A DNA stretch of 64,000 bases from Terriglobales bacterium (GCA_027485675.1 JAIXQP010000002.1:1-64000), one strand, 5' to 3'. Positions 9,125 through 17,816 are shown, counted from the first letter of the stretch. Program-made: numbers and translations. The notes: generated from the sequence alone by a model not told the origin.

Positions 9125-10030
9125 ATGCACCTGATCGAAGCCATCGGCAACACGCCGCTCTTCCGGCTCGACCGCCTCACGGCTCATCTCCCCGGCATCG
9201 AACTCTACGGCAAAGCCGAGTTCGCCAACCCCGGCGGCAGCGTCAAAGACCGTCCGGCGCTCAACATGATCCTCGATGGCGAACGCCGGGGCCTGCTGAC
9301 CAAGGACAAGATCATCCTCGACTCCACCTCCGGCAATACCGGCATCGCCTACGCCATGGTCGCCGCCGCCCGCGGCTACCAGGTCAAACTCTGCCTGCCC
9401 GCCAACGCCTCCCCGGAACGTAAACACATCCTGAACGCCTACGGCGCCGAACTGATCCTCACCGACCCCGATACCGGCTCCGACGGCGCCATCCGCGCCT
9501 GCAAGGCGATCTACGCCGCCGACCCCGATCGCTACTTCTACCCCGATCAGTACAACAACCCCGCCAACTGGCAGGCCCACTACAACTCCACCGGCCCCGA
9601 GATCCTCGCCCAAACCGAAAACCGCATCACCCACTTCGTCGCCGCCATGGGCACCTCCGGCACCTTCGTCGGCACCACGCGCCGCTTGAAAGAGTTCAAC
9701 CCCAAAATCCAGTGCCTCTCCGCCCAACCCTCCTCCGGCTTCCACGGCCTCGAAGGGCTGAAGCACATGCCGACGGCCATCGTCCCCGGCATCTATGACG
9801 AATCGCTCGCCGACGAAAACCTGTGGCTCGAAACCGAAGACGCCTACCGCATGGCCCGGCGCCTCGCCCGCGAAGAAGGACTTCTCATCGGTATTTCCGC
9901 CGCCGCGAATGTCCACGGAGCCCTGAAGCTGGCTGAACGCATCAAAGAAGGGGTTATCGTCACCATCCTCTGCGACGGCGCCGAAAAGTACCTCTCCGAA
10001 CCCTTCTGGAACGACCCTCAATACTCATGA
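9125..10030 (+). CDS. cysM: PLP-dependent cysteine synthase, CysM type
   Basis: 301 residues. The beta-family PLP fold is shown by GGSVKDRP (Schiff-base lysine K41), the substrate loop TSGNTG and the phosphate-binding GTSGT. Cysteine synthases take an activated serine (O-acetylserine or O-phosphoserine) and a sulfur donor. The next three genes encode a JAMM peptidase, a ThiS-like carrier and a MoeB-rhodanese activator. The likely donor is therefore a protein thiocarboxylate, as in the mycobacterial CysM-CysO-Mec pathway, rather than free sulfide (established for those families, inferred here). The stop overlaps the next start as ATGA, indicating translational coupling. Preference for O-phosphoserine is not proven by sequence alone. 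Confidence 0.88.
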   Translation: MHLIEAIGNTPLFRLDRLTAHLPGIELYGKAEFANPGGSVKDRPALNMILDGERRGLLTKDKIILDSTSGNTGIAYAMVAAARGYQVKLCLPANASPERKHILNAYGAELILTDPDTGSDGAIRACKAIYAADPDRYFYPDQYNNPANWQAHYNSTGPEILAQTENRITHFVAAMGTSGTFVGTTRRLKEFNPKIQCLSAQPSSGFHGLEGLKHMPTAIVPGIYDESLADENLWLETEDAYRMARRLAREEGLLIGISAAANVHGALKLAERIKEGVIVTILCDGAEKYLSEPFWNDPQYS

Positions 10031-10443
10031 TCCGCGTACACCCTGAACCCTGGGCCACCATGGTCGCCCACGCTGAAGCCACCTTCCCGAACGAATGCTG
10101 CGGCGCCATGCTCGGCACCGCCGACGGCGACGACAAGACCGTCACCTTCGCCCTGCCCCTCGAAAACGCCTACACCGGCGGCCAGGAAGACCGCTACGAG
10201 ATCCGGCCCGAAGACCTGCTCCGCGTCGAGCGCGAAGCCCGGCAACGCGGCCTCGACGTCATCGGCATCTTCCACTCCCACCCGGACTGCGACGCCTACT
10301 TCTCGAAAACAGACCTTGAAAACTCCTGCCCCTGGTACAGTTTCATCGTTCTGAGCATCCAAAAAGGGAAGTTCCACCACGCCAACAGCTGGCTCCCCAA
10401 CGCCGAGCAAACGAAAGCCGAGCAAGAGCCTTTAGAATATTAA
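10027..10443 (+). CDS. mec: JAMM/MPN+ metallopeptidase, Mec-type (releases cysteine from sulfur carrier)
   Basis: 138 residues, a full-length single-domain Mov34/MPN protein. The zinc motif is complete: Glu23 in PNECCG, then His83-Ser84-His85, seven residues, Ser93, and Asp96 (HSHPDCDAYFSKTD). Mec homologues hydrolyse the CysO-cysteine adduct to release cysteine, and related JAMM proteins trim residues after the terminal Gly-Gly of sulfur carriers. It overlaps cysM by four bases and lies 11 bases before the carrier gene, matching that role. The gene symbol is by analogy with mycobacteria. Confidence 0.85.
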   Translation: MIRVHPEPWATMVAHAEATFPNECCGAMLGTADGDDKTVTFALPLENAYTGGQEDRYEIRPEDLLRVEREARQRGLDVIGIFHSHPDCDAYFSKTDLENSCPWYSFIVLSIQKGKFHHANSWLPNAEQTKAEQEPLEY

Positions 10444-10454
10444 GAAAACACCCA

Positions 10455-10733
10455 ATGGCCAAGATTCTCATCCCCACCCCCTTGCGGCAGTACGCCGAAA
10501 AGAACAACTCCGTCGACGTCTCCGGCGCGACGGTCGGCGAAGCCCTCGCCAACCTCACGACGCAGTTCCCCGACCTCCGGAAGAACCTGTTCACCGACGA
10601 AGGCAAGCTGCGCAGCTTCGTGAATGTCTACGTCAACGATGAAGACATCCGCTACCTGCAGAAGGACGCAACCGCGGTAGCCGACGGCGACACCATCTCC
10701 ATCGTTCCCTCCATCGCCGGCGGCCTATGCTAA
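10455..10733 (+). CDS. cysO: ThiS/MoaD/CysO-like ubiquitin-fold sulfur carrier with C-terminal Gly-Gly-Leu-Cys
   Basis: 92 residues, the normal size for CysO/MoaD-like carriers. It has a beta-grasp pattern and the family C-terminus (VADGDTISIVPSIAGG) but ends with two extra residues, Leu-Cys, after Gly-Gly. Carriers are activated at the terminal glycine, so this tail would have to be removed first; the adjacent JAMM peptidase is the obvious candidate. The tail codons CTA-TGC-TAA overlap the ATG of the next gene (10727). The protein would receive sulfur from the MoeB-rhodanese protein and pass it to CysM. The start at 10455 has no strong Shine-Dalgarno, but it is the only start that preserves the first strand. 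Confidence 0.87.
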   Translation: MAKILIPTPLRQYAEKNNSVDVSGATVGEALANLTTQFPDLRKNLFTDEGKLRSFVNVYVNDEDIRYLQKDATAVADGDTISIVPSIAGGLC

Positions 10734-11854
10734 CCCAGGAAGAGATCTCCCGCTACAGCCGGCATCTCATCATGCCGGAAGTCGGCGTCGAAGGGCAGGA
10801 AAAGCTCAAAGCGGCCAAGGTCCTGCTGATCGGCACCGGCGGCTTGGGCGCGCCCGTGGCGATGTACCTCGCGGCGGCCGGCGTCGGCACCATCGGCCTC
10901 GTGGATTTCGACGTCGTCGATGTCTCGAATCTCCAGCGCCAGGTGATCCACGGCACCAAGGACATCGGCAAGAAGAAGATTGACTCCGCTGAAGAGACCA
11001 TGCGGGACATCAACCCGCTGATCAAAATCGTCAAACACGAAGTCGCCCTCACCAGTGCGAATGCCCTCGAAATCCTGAAGGATTACGACATCATTGCCGA
11101 CGGTACCGACAACTTCCCGACTCGGTTTCTGATCAACGACGCCTGCGTGATGCTCGGCAAGCCGAACGTCTACGCCTCCATCTTCCGCTTCGAAGGCCAG
11201 GCGACCATCTTCGCCGCCGAGGGCGGTCCCTGCTACCGCTGCCTCTATCCGGAACCGCCACCTCCCGGCCTCGTCCCGAGCTGCGCCGAAGGCGGCGTAC
11301 TCGGCATCCTGCCCGGCGTGGTCGGCCTGCTGCAGGCGACGGAAGTCGTCAAGCTCATCCTCGGCGCGGGCGAACCGCTAATCGGGCGGCTGATGCTCTA
11401 CGACGCTCTCGCCATGAAGTTCCGCGAACTCAAACTCCGCAAGAACCCGGAGTGCATCTGCGCCACCGGCGAGGTGAAGCTCATCGACTACGAGCAGTTC
11501 TGCGGCATCCCCAAGCAACCGGAGCCCCCACCCATGTCTGCTGAAATCAGCCCCAAAGACGTCAAAACGCTCATCGACGCGAAAGAGAACTTCATTCTGA
11601 TCGATGTCCGCGAGCCCCACGAGTTCCAGATCGGGCGGATTCCGACCTCCACGCTCATCCCGCTCGGTGACCTGCCGAAGAAGGTAGCCGAACTCGACCC
11701 CAATGGGAACTACGTGCTCCATTGCAAGATGGGCGGTCGCAGCGCCAAGGGCTGTGATATACTCCGGCAGTCGGGATTCAAGAACGTACGGAACATGACT
11801 GGTGGGATCCTCGCTTGGTCTGATCAGGTGGATCCGTCCGTCCCCAAATATTAG
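10727..11854 (+). CDS. moeZ: MoeB/ThiF adenylyltransferase fused to rhodanese (MoeZ type)
   Basis: 375 residues. The E1-like domain (about 1-250) has the nucleotide loop IGTGGLGAP, VDFDVVDVSNLQRQ, and cysteine pairs CYRC and CIC that probably bind zinc. The rhodanese domain (about 275-375) has LIDVREPHEF and an active-site loop CKMGGRS with the catalytic cysteine. Family members adenylate the carrier's C-terminal glycine and transfer sulfur to give a thiocarboxylate. It overlaps the carrier gene by seven bases, so carrier and activator are co-translated. As the last gene of the cluster it could also serve thiamin or molybdopterin carriers encoded elsewhere. Confidence 0.9.
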   Translation: MLTQEEISRYSRHLIMPEVGVEGQEKLKAAKVLLIGTGGLGAPVAMYLAAAGVGTIGLVDFDVVDVSNLQRQVIHGTKDIGKKKIDSAEETMRDINPLIKIVKHEVALTSANALEILKDYDIIADGTDNFPTRFLINDACVMLGKPNVYASIFRFEGQATIFAAEGGPCYRCLYPEPPPPGLVPSCAEGGVLGILPGVVGLLQATEVVKLILGAGEPLIGRLMLYDALAMKFRELKLRKNPECICATGEVKLIDYEQFCGIPKQPEPPPMSAEISPKDVKTLIDAKENFILIDVREPHEFQIGRIPTSTLIPLGDLPKKVAELDPNGNYVLHCKMGGRSAKGCDILRQSGFKNVRNMTGGILAWSDQVDPSVPKY

Positions 11855-11866
11855 TCATTAAACTGT

Positions 11867-11899
11867 CATAGGCTGCGCGCTACGATTGTGTAGCCTATG
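11867..11899 (+). promoter_or_regulatory. inverted repeat embracing the start codon of the second TonB receptor
   Basis: CATAGGCT (11867-11874) is complementary to AGCCTATG (11892-11899), separated by 17 bases. The right arm contains the ATG at 11897. In RNA it would pair the start codon; in DNA it could be an operator. A TACGAT hexamer (11881-11886) lies in the loop. Confidence 0.4.
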
Positions 11900-14800
11900 A
11901 GTAGATACTCGCTTTGTTTGCTGGCCTTACTGGCCACGCCTCTTTGTGCTCAGTTTGACTCCGCGACCGTGCTCGGTGTCGTTCGCGACTCGTCCGGTCT
12001 CGGAGTCCCCAAAGCCAAATTGAAATTGACTAACGTGCGCACCGGCGTCGAAGCCGCGTCGGAATCAGACGAGTCCGGCACTTACCAGTTTCTCACTGTC
12101 CGCGTTGGACGCTACAAGATCTCGGCCGAAGCCACGGGGTTCAAAACCGCCGTCGCCCAGGAGTTTGAAGTTACCGTAAACGCGCGCCAGCGCGTCGATC
12201 TGCAACTCGAAGTCGGCGCCACCACCGAAAGCGTCACCATCAACGCCGCCGCCCAGATCCTCGAAACCGATACCAGTTCCCGCGGCACCGTCGTCGGCAC
12301 GCAGCAGGTGGTGAACCTTCCCTTGAACGGCCGCGCCTACGCCGACCTCGCCCTGCTCGCCCCCGGCGTCCGCCGCAGCGGCATCGCCAATTCGCGCGAC
12401 GCTTCATTCAACGTGAACGGCATGCGCAGTTCGCAGAACAACTTCGTCGTCGACGGCGTCGACAACAACTCCTACGGGACCTCGAACCAGGGCTTCTCCA
12501 ACCAGGTCGTCCAGATCACGCCAGACGCCGTGCAGGAGTTCCGTCTTGAGACCAACAACTTCTCGGCCGAGTTCGGCCGCGCCGGCGGCGCCGTCATCAA
12601 CGCCTCTATCCGCAGCGGCACCAACGACCTCCATGCCTCCGCGTGGGAGTACCTCCGCAACACCTCGCTCAACGCCACCGGCTTCTTCAAGCCCGTCAAC
12701 AACCAGAAGCCGACGCTGATCCAGAATCAGTTCGGCGCAGCCATGGGCGGCGCGCTCGTCAAGAACAAGATGTTCGTCTTCGGCGACTACGAAGGCTTCC
12801 GCCGCGTGAGCCGCACGATCACCTACGCAACCCTCCCGACGCTCGCCATGCGCCAGGGCAACATGGGCATTCCCATTCGCAACCCCTACACCGGCGAGGT
12901 CTATAGCAACGGCGTGATCCCCGCCACCGCGATCGGCCGCTCGGCCCGCGAAATCCTGGCGGATCTGCCGGCCCCGAACCGCATCGGCACCGGCCCTCTC
13001 GGCGTCGGCAACAACTTCGAATCGCAGCCCCGCCGCACCGACCAGAACGACAAGGGCGACATCCGCTACGACCAATACTTCAACGACAAGTGGACCGCCT
13101 TCGTCCGCTACAGCCACCGGCTGATGAACAACCTCGAGCCACCCGCCATTCCCGGCCCTTCGGGCGGCGACTCGAACGGCACGGTTCGCGTGCGGAACGA
13201 ACAGATGGCCGTCGGCACCACCTACACCATCAGCCCCACCTCCCTCGTCGAGATCCGCACCGGCATCTCCCGCACCGAAGGCGGCAAGTTCCCGCTCTTC
13301 GTTGGCACCCCGACCATCGGCGAGCGCTTCGGCATTCCGAACATCCCGAACGACCCGCGCTTCACCGGCGGCGTCATGAGCACCGGCATCAATGGATTTA
13401 CCAGCATCGGCGTTCAGGGCTCGAACCCCCAGTTCCAGAACCCCTTCGTCATCAACCCGAAGGTGAACTACTCGAAGATCCTCAGCAAGCACAGCCTGAA
13501 GGCCGGCTATGAGTATCAGAGCATCGATACCGACATCGACGACTTCAACCCCAAATACGGCGGCAGCGGCTTCAGCGGCCGGTTTTCGCAGGCCCCGGGA
13601 ACGCCGAATGACGACCGCCAGTTCGTCGCCGACTATCTGTTCGGCGCCCGTTCCAGCTACCAGTTGAATACGGCGACCATCGTCAACTACCGCCAGCGGA
13701 TGCACTTCCTCTACTTGCAGGATGACTTTAAAGTCTCCCGCCGGCTCACCCTCAACATCGGCCTCCGTTATGAGTTCGCCACCCCGCAGTGGGAAGGCGG
13801 CAACCGGCTCGCCAACTTCGATCCGTCGAACAACTCGATGGTGCTGGCCAAATCCGGTTCGCTTCGCGAACGGTCTCTCGTGAACCCGGACCGCAACAAC
13901 ATGGGCCCCCGCATTGGCGCGGCGTACACGCTCAACGACAAGACCGTCATCCGCGCGGCCTTCGGCGTCAGCTACATCCACTTCAACCGGCTGGGCGGCG
14001 AAAACCTCCTGGCTTACAATCTCCCCTTCATCCTGAACCCGAACATCAACCAGGTGGCTCCGGCCGTTCCCAACGGCGGCCAGCAGCTCTGCCCCAGCAC
14101 GGGCAACTTCAACCCGGCCACCTGCTTCCTGCCGTTCGAACGCGGCTTCCCGAACAACTTCCTGGACATCTCGAACGTGCGCACCAACACCGTCCGCACC
14201 AACCAGATTCCCTTTGACCTGCCCTCGGCCTCGGTGAAGAGCACCCACTTCACCATCCAGCGGCAAATCGCTTCGGGCCTGGTCCTCGACCTCGGCTACG
14301 TCGGTACCTTCGGCCGCAACATGATGATCCTCGGCGACCTCAACACCGCCCGGGTCAACCAGCCCGGCCAGAACCTGCCGGTCGACGCCCGCCGGCCCAT
14401 CCAGGGCTTCAGCTACATCCAGTCGGCCTTCCCCGGCGGCTTCCTTGACTACCACGCCTTCCAGGCGAAGCTCGAACGGAAGTTCTCGAATGGCTTCTAC
14501 TTCCTGAACTCGTTCACCTGGTCCAAGGCGATCGACAACGCCTCCGGCCATCTCGAAGCCCAGAACGGCGACAACAGCCGCGTGAACTACGAGAACCTCG
14601 CCGCCGAAAAGGGCCTGAGCGGCTACGACCAGCCCTTCAACAACGTGACGACGTTCCTCTATGACCTGCCGTTTGGTAAGGGCCGTGCGTTCGGTTCCGA
14701 CTGGAGCAAAGCCGCTGACCTGGTCGCCGGCGGGTGGCGGCTTTCGATGATCAACTTCGCCGGCAGCGGCACCCCGGTCAATCTGAGCTGGGGCCCGTCG

Positions 14801-15184
14801 GCTCAGTTCCAGGTGAGCGGCGCGCCCACCTACCGCCCGAACATCACCGGCAACCCGTTGATCGCCGAAGGGCAACGCTCAATCCAGCGTTGGCTTGATC
14901 CCTCGGTAGTCTCCATCCCGACCGACCCCCGGTTCCCCTTCGGCAACGCCGGCCGTAACATCGTCCGTGGCCCATCGCTGCACCAGATGAATTTCGGCCT
15001 CCACAAGGACTTCCACATCACCGAGAAGTTCAAGACGGAGTTCCGTATGGAAGCCTTCAACTTCCTCAACAAAACCAACCTGGGCAACCCGAACGGCAAC
15101 CGCTCGGCGGGTGGCTTTGGCACCATCACCGGCTTGAACGGTCCGGCGCGGGAGATCCAATTCGCGCTCCGTCTGGCGTTCTAA
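11897..15184 (+). CDS. Oar-like TonB-dependent receptor with carboxypeptidase-regulatory-like domain
   Basis: 1095 residues. The signal peptide (SLCLLALLATPLCAQ) is followed by the regulatory-like Ig domain (TVLGVVRDSSGLGVPKA, SGTYQFLTVRVGRY). The plug region (about 120-240) includes VNLPLNGRAYADLALLAPGV, NNFVVDGVDNNSYG and NNFSAEFGRAGGAVIN. A beta-barrel follows, ending FALRLAF with a C-terminal phenylalanine. It is an outer-membrane uptake or binding protein of unknown ligand. It starts 42 bases after moeZ, with no Shine-Dalgarno and an inverted repeat over its start codon. A GntR regulator gene follows 15 bases after its stop and may control it. Confidence 0.93.
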   Translation: MSRYSLCLLALLATPLCAQFDSATVLGVVRDSSGLGVPKAKLKLTNVRTGVEAASESDESGTYQFLTVRVGRYKISAEATGFKTAVAQEFEVTVNARQRVDLQLEVGATTESVTINAAAQILETDTSSRGTVVGTQQVVNLPLNGRAYADLALLAPGVRRSGIANSRDASFNVNGMRSSQNNFVVDGVDNNSYGTSNQGFSNQVVQITPDAVQEFRLETNNFSAEFGRAGGAVINASIRSGTNDLHASAWEYLRNTSLNATGFFKPVNNQKPTLIQNQFGAAMGGALVKNKMFVFGDYEGFRRVSRTITYATLPTLAMRQGNMGIPIRNPYTGEVYSNGVIPATAIGRSAREILADLPAPNRIGTGPLGVGNNFESQPRRTDQNDKGDIRYDQYFNDKWTAFVRYSHRLMNNLEPPAIPGPSGGDSNGTVRVRNEQMAVGTTYTISPTSLVEIRTGISRTEGGKFPLFVGTPTIGERFGIPNIPNDPRFTGGVMSTGINGFTSIGVQGSNPQFQNPFVINPKVNYSKILSKHSLKAGYEYQSIDTDIDDFNPKYGGSGFSGRFSQAPGTPNDDRQFVADYLFGARSSYQLNTATIVNYRQRMHFLYLQDDFKVSRRLTLNIGLRYEFATPQWEGGNRLANFDPSNNSMVLAKSGSLRERSLVNPDRNNMGPRIGAAYTLNDKTVIRAAFGVSYIHFNRLGGENLLAYNLPFILNPNINQVAPAVPNGGQQLCPSTGNFNPATCFLPFERGFPNNFLDISNVRTNTVRTNQIPFDLPSASVKSTHFTIQRQIASGLVLDLGYVGTFGRNMMILGDLNTARVNQPGQNLPVDARRPIQGFSYIQSAFPGGFLDYHAFQAKLERKFSNGFYFLNSFTWSKAIDNASGHLEAQNGDNSRVNYENLAAEKGLSGYDQPFNNVTTFLYDLPFGKGRAFGSDWSKAADLVAGGWRLSMINFAGSGTPVNLSWGPSAQFQVSGAPTYRPNITGNPLIAEGQRSIQRWLDPSVVSIPTDPRFPFGNAGRNIVRGPSLHQMNFGLHKDFHITEKFKTEFRMEAFNFLNKTNLGNPNGNRSAGGFGTITGLNGPAREIQFALRLAF

Positions 15185-15187
15185 CGC

Positions 15188-15193
15188 TACACT
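15188..15193 (+). promoter_or_regulatory. -10-like TACACT, 6 nt before gntR start
   Basis: TACACT ends six bases before the ATG at 15200, in the 15-base gap after the receptor stop. No Shine-Dalgarno is present. A possible leaderless start for the regulator gene. Confidence 0.35.
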
Positions 15194-15199
15194 AGCCGC

Positions 15200-16024
15200 A
15201 TGCGATTCTGGATCGCGCGCGGCGCCGCCACCCCCATGAAGGAGCAACTGATCTCTCAGTTGCTCCTTGCTATTTTCAGCGGCCGTTTCGCGCCCGGCGA
15301 GCGTCTGCCGAGCCTCCGCCAATTAGCCCGCCGCCTGCAGCTTCACCCCAACACCATCAGCGCCGTCTATCAGGAGCTGGCCACGCGCGGCTGGGTGGAG
15401 CAGCGCCCGGGCAGCGGCGTCTACGTCCGGCCGCAACTGCCCCCGCCGTCTCTCGATTCCCTGGTCGAACGCTTCCTCGCCGAAACCGCGGCCGCCGGCT
15501 ACCCTTCCTCCGCCGTACTCGACGCGCTACACCGCGCCCTCCAACCGCCGCCTCCTCCCACGCGGGTCGTCGTCGACCCCGACCCCGCCCTCGCCGAAGT
15601 CATCGCCGCCGAGCTCTCCGCCCAGTGGAGCGAATCCGTTGGGTTCGCCTCCAGCGACTCGCCGCCCCCCGGCTGCCAGCTCTGGGCCAGCGCCGGCCGC
15701 CTGCCGCGGCTGCAGCAACCGGCCTGCCCGGTGCGCCTGATCTCCCTCGAAGAGATGCTGGCTCACGCCCAACGTCCCCCGTCCGGTTCGCTTCTGGCCG
15801 TTGTCTCGATTTCGCCCACCATCCTCGACTGGTCCGCCCGCATTCTGGCGGCCCTGGGGATCTCCCCCGACGCCGTCGTGCTGCGCAATCCCCGGCAGGC
15901 CAACGGCCTCGACGGACTCGCCCTTTGCGCTTCGATCGGCGCCGACGCCGTGGCCGCGCGGCTGCTGCCCGCTACCCTCCCCCATCATGTCTTTCGCGTT
16001 GTGGCGGTTCAAAAACCGTCCTAA
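15200..16024 (+). CDS. GntR-family transcriptional regulator
   Basis: 274 residues. The N-terminal winged helix-turn-helix (about 10-76) is typical of GntR: FAPGERLPSLRQLARRL, HPNTISAVYQELATRGW, RPGSGVYV. The C-terminal 190 residues match none of the classic effector domains that I can name. They are too short for the aminotransferase domain of MocR proteins and are Pro/Ala-rich, with a hinge around 120-130. The domain organisation is closest to short YtrA/FadR-like regulators with an unassigned sensor part. Its position directly after the TonB receptor suggests control of that receptor or of its own locus, but operator sites were not identified. Confidence 0.8.
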   Translation: MRFWIARGAATPMKEQLISQLLLAIFSGRFAPGERLPSLRQLARRLQLHPNTISAVYQELATRGWVEQRPGSGVYVRPQLPPPSLDSLVERFLAETAAAGYPSSAVLDALHRALQPPPPPTRVVVDPDPALAEVIAAELSAQWSESVGFASSDSPPPGCQLWASAGRLPRLQQPACPVRLISLEEMLAHAQRPPSGSLLAVVSISPTILDWSARILAALGISPDAVVLRNPRQANGLDGLALCASIGADAVAARLLPATLPHHVFRVVAVQKPS

Positions 16025-16053
16025 TCCCGCCCCCGGCCAGCAGTCCCACGGCG

Positions 16054-16059
16054 TACCGT
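16054..16059 (+). promoter_or_regulatory. -10-like TACCGT, 6 nt before small exported protein
   Basis: TACCGT ends six bases before the ATG at 16066, in the gap after the regulator gene. No Shine-Dalgarno is present. Confidence 0.35.
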
Positions 16060-16065
16060 CGCAGT

Positions 16066-16524
16066 ATGCGTCATCTGCTCCTTCTCAGCTTCTTCGTATT
16101 GCCGCTGGCCGCTCAACGAATGCCGGAGCGCGTCGATTGGTGCCGTTCGCCAGCGCTTCTGGCTGGCCGGCGTATCGATGTCCGGCTGCTCTCGGACGAA
16201 CGGGTTTCCGGCGCCTGGGCCTCTGTCAAAGAAGGCATGTTCACCTTGGTGGATAAGGACGGACGATCGCGAACCTACGCAAGAGGTCAGATTCGGTCGG
16301 TTCACGCCAGCCGTCACCGCGTTTCTCGTCGCCTGCTCGGCGCCTTCGCCGGCTTCTATGCCGGGGCCGGCGCCGCGGCGGCCGCCACGCGGAGCGCCGA
16401 TGGCCTCCAAAGCGCATGGGGACCCGTCGCCGTCGCCGCCACCCTCGGCGGTTACTTCGTCGGCCGGTCCTTCGACCGCGATACCCGCGAAATCACCCTC
16501 CTCTTTACTCCCGGATGTGATTGA
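16066..16524 (+). CDS. small exported or membrane protein, hypothetical
   Basis: 152 residues from the ATG at 16066. The open frame continues upstream through the regulator gene, but only this start gives a signal peptide (MRHLLLLSFFVLPLAAQ). After it comes a short beta-rich segment (GRRIDVRLLSDERVSGAW, GMFTLVDKDGRSRTY) that looks Sm/SH3-like: five short strands, as in proteins that predict a LSm fold. A glycine/alanine-rich hydrophobic stretch (about 95-125, GAFAGFYAGAGAAAAA and VAVAATLGGYFVG) could form glycine-zipper membrane segments. I do not recognise a family. It sits between the GntR gene and another secreted-protein gene on the same strand. Confidence 0.65.
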   Translation: MRHLLLLSFFVLPLAAQRMPERVDWCRSPALLAGRRIDVRLLSDERVSGAWASVKEGMFTLVDKDGRSRTYARGQIRSVHASRHRVSRRLLGAFAGFYAGAGAAAAATRSADGLQSAWGPVAVAATLGGYFVGRSFDRDTREITLLFTPGCD

Positions 16525-16549
16525 ATAACGGGGTAGGTCTTCCATCCGC

Positions 16550-17620
16550 ATGAAACGATTCTTCAGCGTCACTCTTTCCCTGGCTCTCCTCGCCCTCGCC
16601 TGGCACCTCGACCCCGGCGGCGCCACCTCCGCCCTCGGCCAAGCTGGCAACGTCAGCGGCGACGGCAAGTACAAGTTCCGGGTCCTGTTCAACTCCTCGC
16701 ACCTGCCTGCCGAAGCGCAGAAGGTGCTGAAGGCGGCCCACGGCGGCTTCGCCATCGACACCCGCAAAGGCAAAGGGGACATCTACTTCGCCCTGCCCGG
16801 CGCGGGCATCATCCGGATCAGCTCCGACCTGAAAACGACCACCCTCCTGCCCACCGACCCGGCCATGCGGGACACCAACATGCACAACGCCCTCTTCTGG
16901 AAGGCGAGCGATGGCACGCCGCTACTCTCGTTCCCCGGCAACTCGGCCGCCAAAATCTTCACCACCGGCATCGACGGGAAACTGCTCGGCACGCTGAACG
17001 CCCCGGCGCCCAAGACCGACATGGGTAACCCCACCGCCAACGAGTACTTCGCCGGCGGCGGCCCGTTCGTGCCCACGGACGTCGAACAGCTCGACGGCCT
17101 CTTCTACATTCCCACGGGTTACTCGAAGCTCGACTACGTCCTGACCGCCAAGATCAAGTCCACCAGCCCCTTTGCGGCCGAATGGAACCCGCTGGCGTTC
17201 GGCGGACGCGGCACCGGCCCCGGCCAACTCGGCACCGGCCACGGCGTCACCATCCCGCCGGGCACCACCCGCATCGACGTCGCCGACCGCCCGAACTCGG
17301 AGATCGACCGCTACAGCCGCTCGGGCGAGTATCTTTCGACCCTGAGCCTGCCCAAGGGCTCCTTCCCCTGCGACATCCACTATCTCGATAAGTTCGCCGT
17401 CGTCGGCGCCCTCCACGGGCCGGACCGCAGTAAGGGCGCCCCCATCTATCTGCTCGAGAACGACAAAGTGGTGTCCACCATCATGCCGAAAGAGGAGCTG
17501 GGTTTGTCCAACTTCCAGCACATCCACAATGCCGTCATGAAGAAGCAGGGCGGCAAGATCTACATCATCGCCCAGGCGTGGAACCCCGGCGATTTCGCGA
17601 TTCTCGAGCAAGTCAAGTAA
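16550..17620 (+). CDS. secreted beta-propeller-like protein, hypothetical
   Basis: 356 residues. A clear signal peptide (FFSVTLSLALLALAW) is followed by repeating four-strand segments. These include GFAIDTRKGKGDIYFALP, HNALFWKASDGTPLLSF, DVEQLDGLFYIPTGYSKLDYV, RIDVADRPNSEIDRYSRSG and FPCDIHYLDKFAVVGALHG. They resemble an NHL or six-bladed propeller with conserved aspartates. No catalytic motif stands out, so binding or lactonase-like activity is possible but not shown. The gene starts 25 bases after the small exported protein gene and is followed by a strong intrinsic terminator at 17659-17716, which marks the end of this transcription unit. Confidence 0.7.
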   Translation: MKRFFSVTLSLALLALAWHLDPGGATSALGQAGNVSGDGKYKFRVLFNSSHLPAEAQKVLKAAHGGFAIDTRKGKGDIYFALPGAGIIRISSDLKTTTLLPTDPAMRDTNMHNALFWKASDGTPLLSFPGNSAAKIFTTGIDGKLLGTLNAPAPKTDMGNPTANEYFAGGGPFVPTDVEQLDGLFYIPTGYSKLDYVLTAKIKSTSPFAAEWNPLAFGGRGTGPGQLGTGHGVTIPPGTTRIDVADRPNSEIDRYSRSGEYLSTLSLPKGSFPCDIHYLDKFAVVGALHGPDRSKGAPIYLLENDKVVSTIMPKEELGLSNFQHIHNAVMKKQGGKIYIIAQAWNPGDFAILEQVK

Positions 17621-17658
17621 CTCCGGGAGCCACCAGAGCCCCTTAAACCGCTATCCCC

Positions 17659-17716
17659 GCCGTGCGCGGCCGGAAACCAAACTTGGTTCCGGACCGCAGC
17701 ACGGCTTCTCTTTTTT
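17659..17716 (+). terminator. strong rho-independent terminator
   Basis: GCCGTGC (17659-17665) pairs with GCACGGC (17699-17705). Inside it GCGG pairs with CCGC, and CCGGAAACCAA pairs with TTGGTTCCGG with a few bulges. The stem is followed at once by TTCTCTTTTTT (17706-17716). It ends the unit of the secreted propeller gene. The rest of 17621-17816 shows no gene. Confidence 0.85.
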
Positions 17717-17816
17717 GGGGTCCGCTCCTTGCGGGATCACCGGCGGGAAGCATCAGCCATCCCACGTTTGCTAAGCTTTCCCCAACTGCAACCGATAACT
17801 CCTTTAGGGACGCCTT

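Noticed and set aside
12404-14875. Very long open frames antisense to the TonB receptors and other large genes (also around 2528-5230, 6801-9089 and 58883-61897)
   Set aside because: They run opposite to clear TonB receptor, propeller and phosphoesterase genes. They have low-complexity Arg/His or Gly/Val-rich translations without domains, as expected for shadows in GC-rich DNA.
17621-17816. Possible riboswitch upstream of the hybrid kinase
   Set aside because: The structured part is a long hairpin followed by a T-run, i.e. a terminator of the upstream gene. No conserved riboswitch core such as a c-di-GMP or B12 motif was found.
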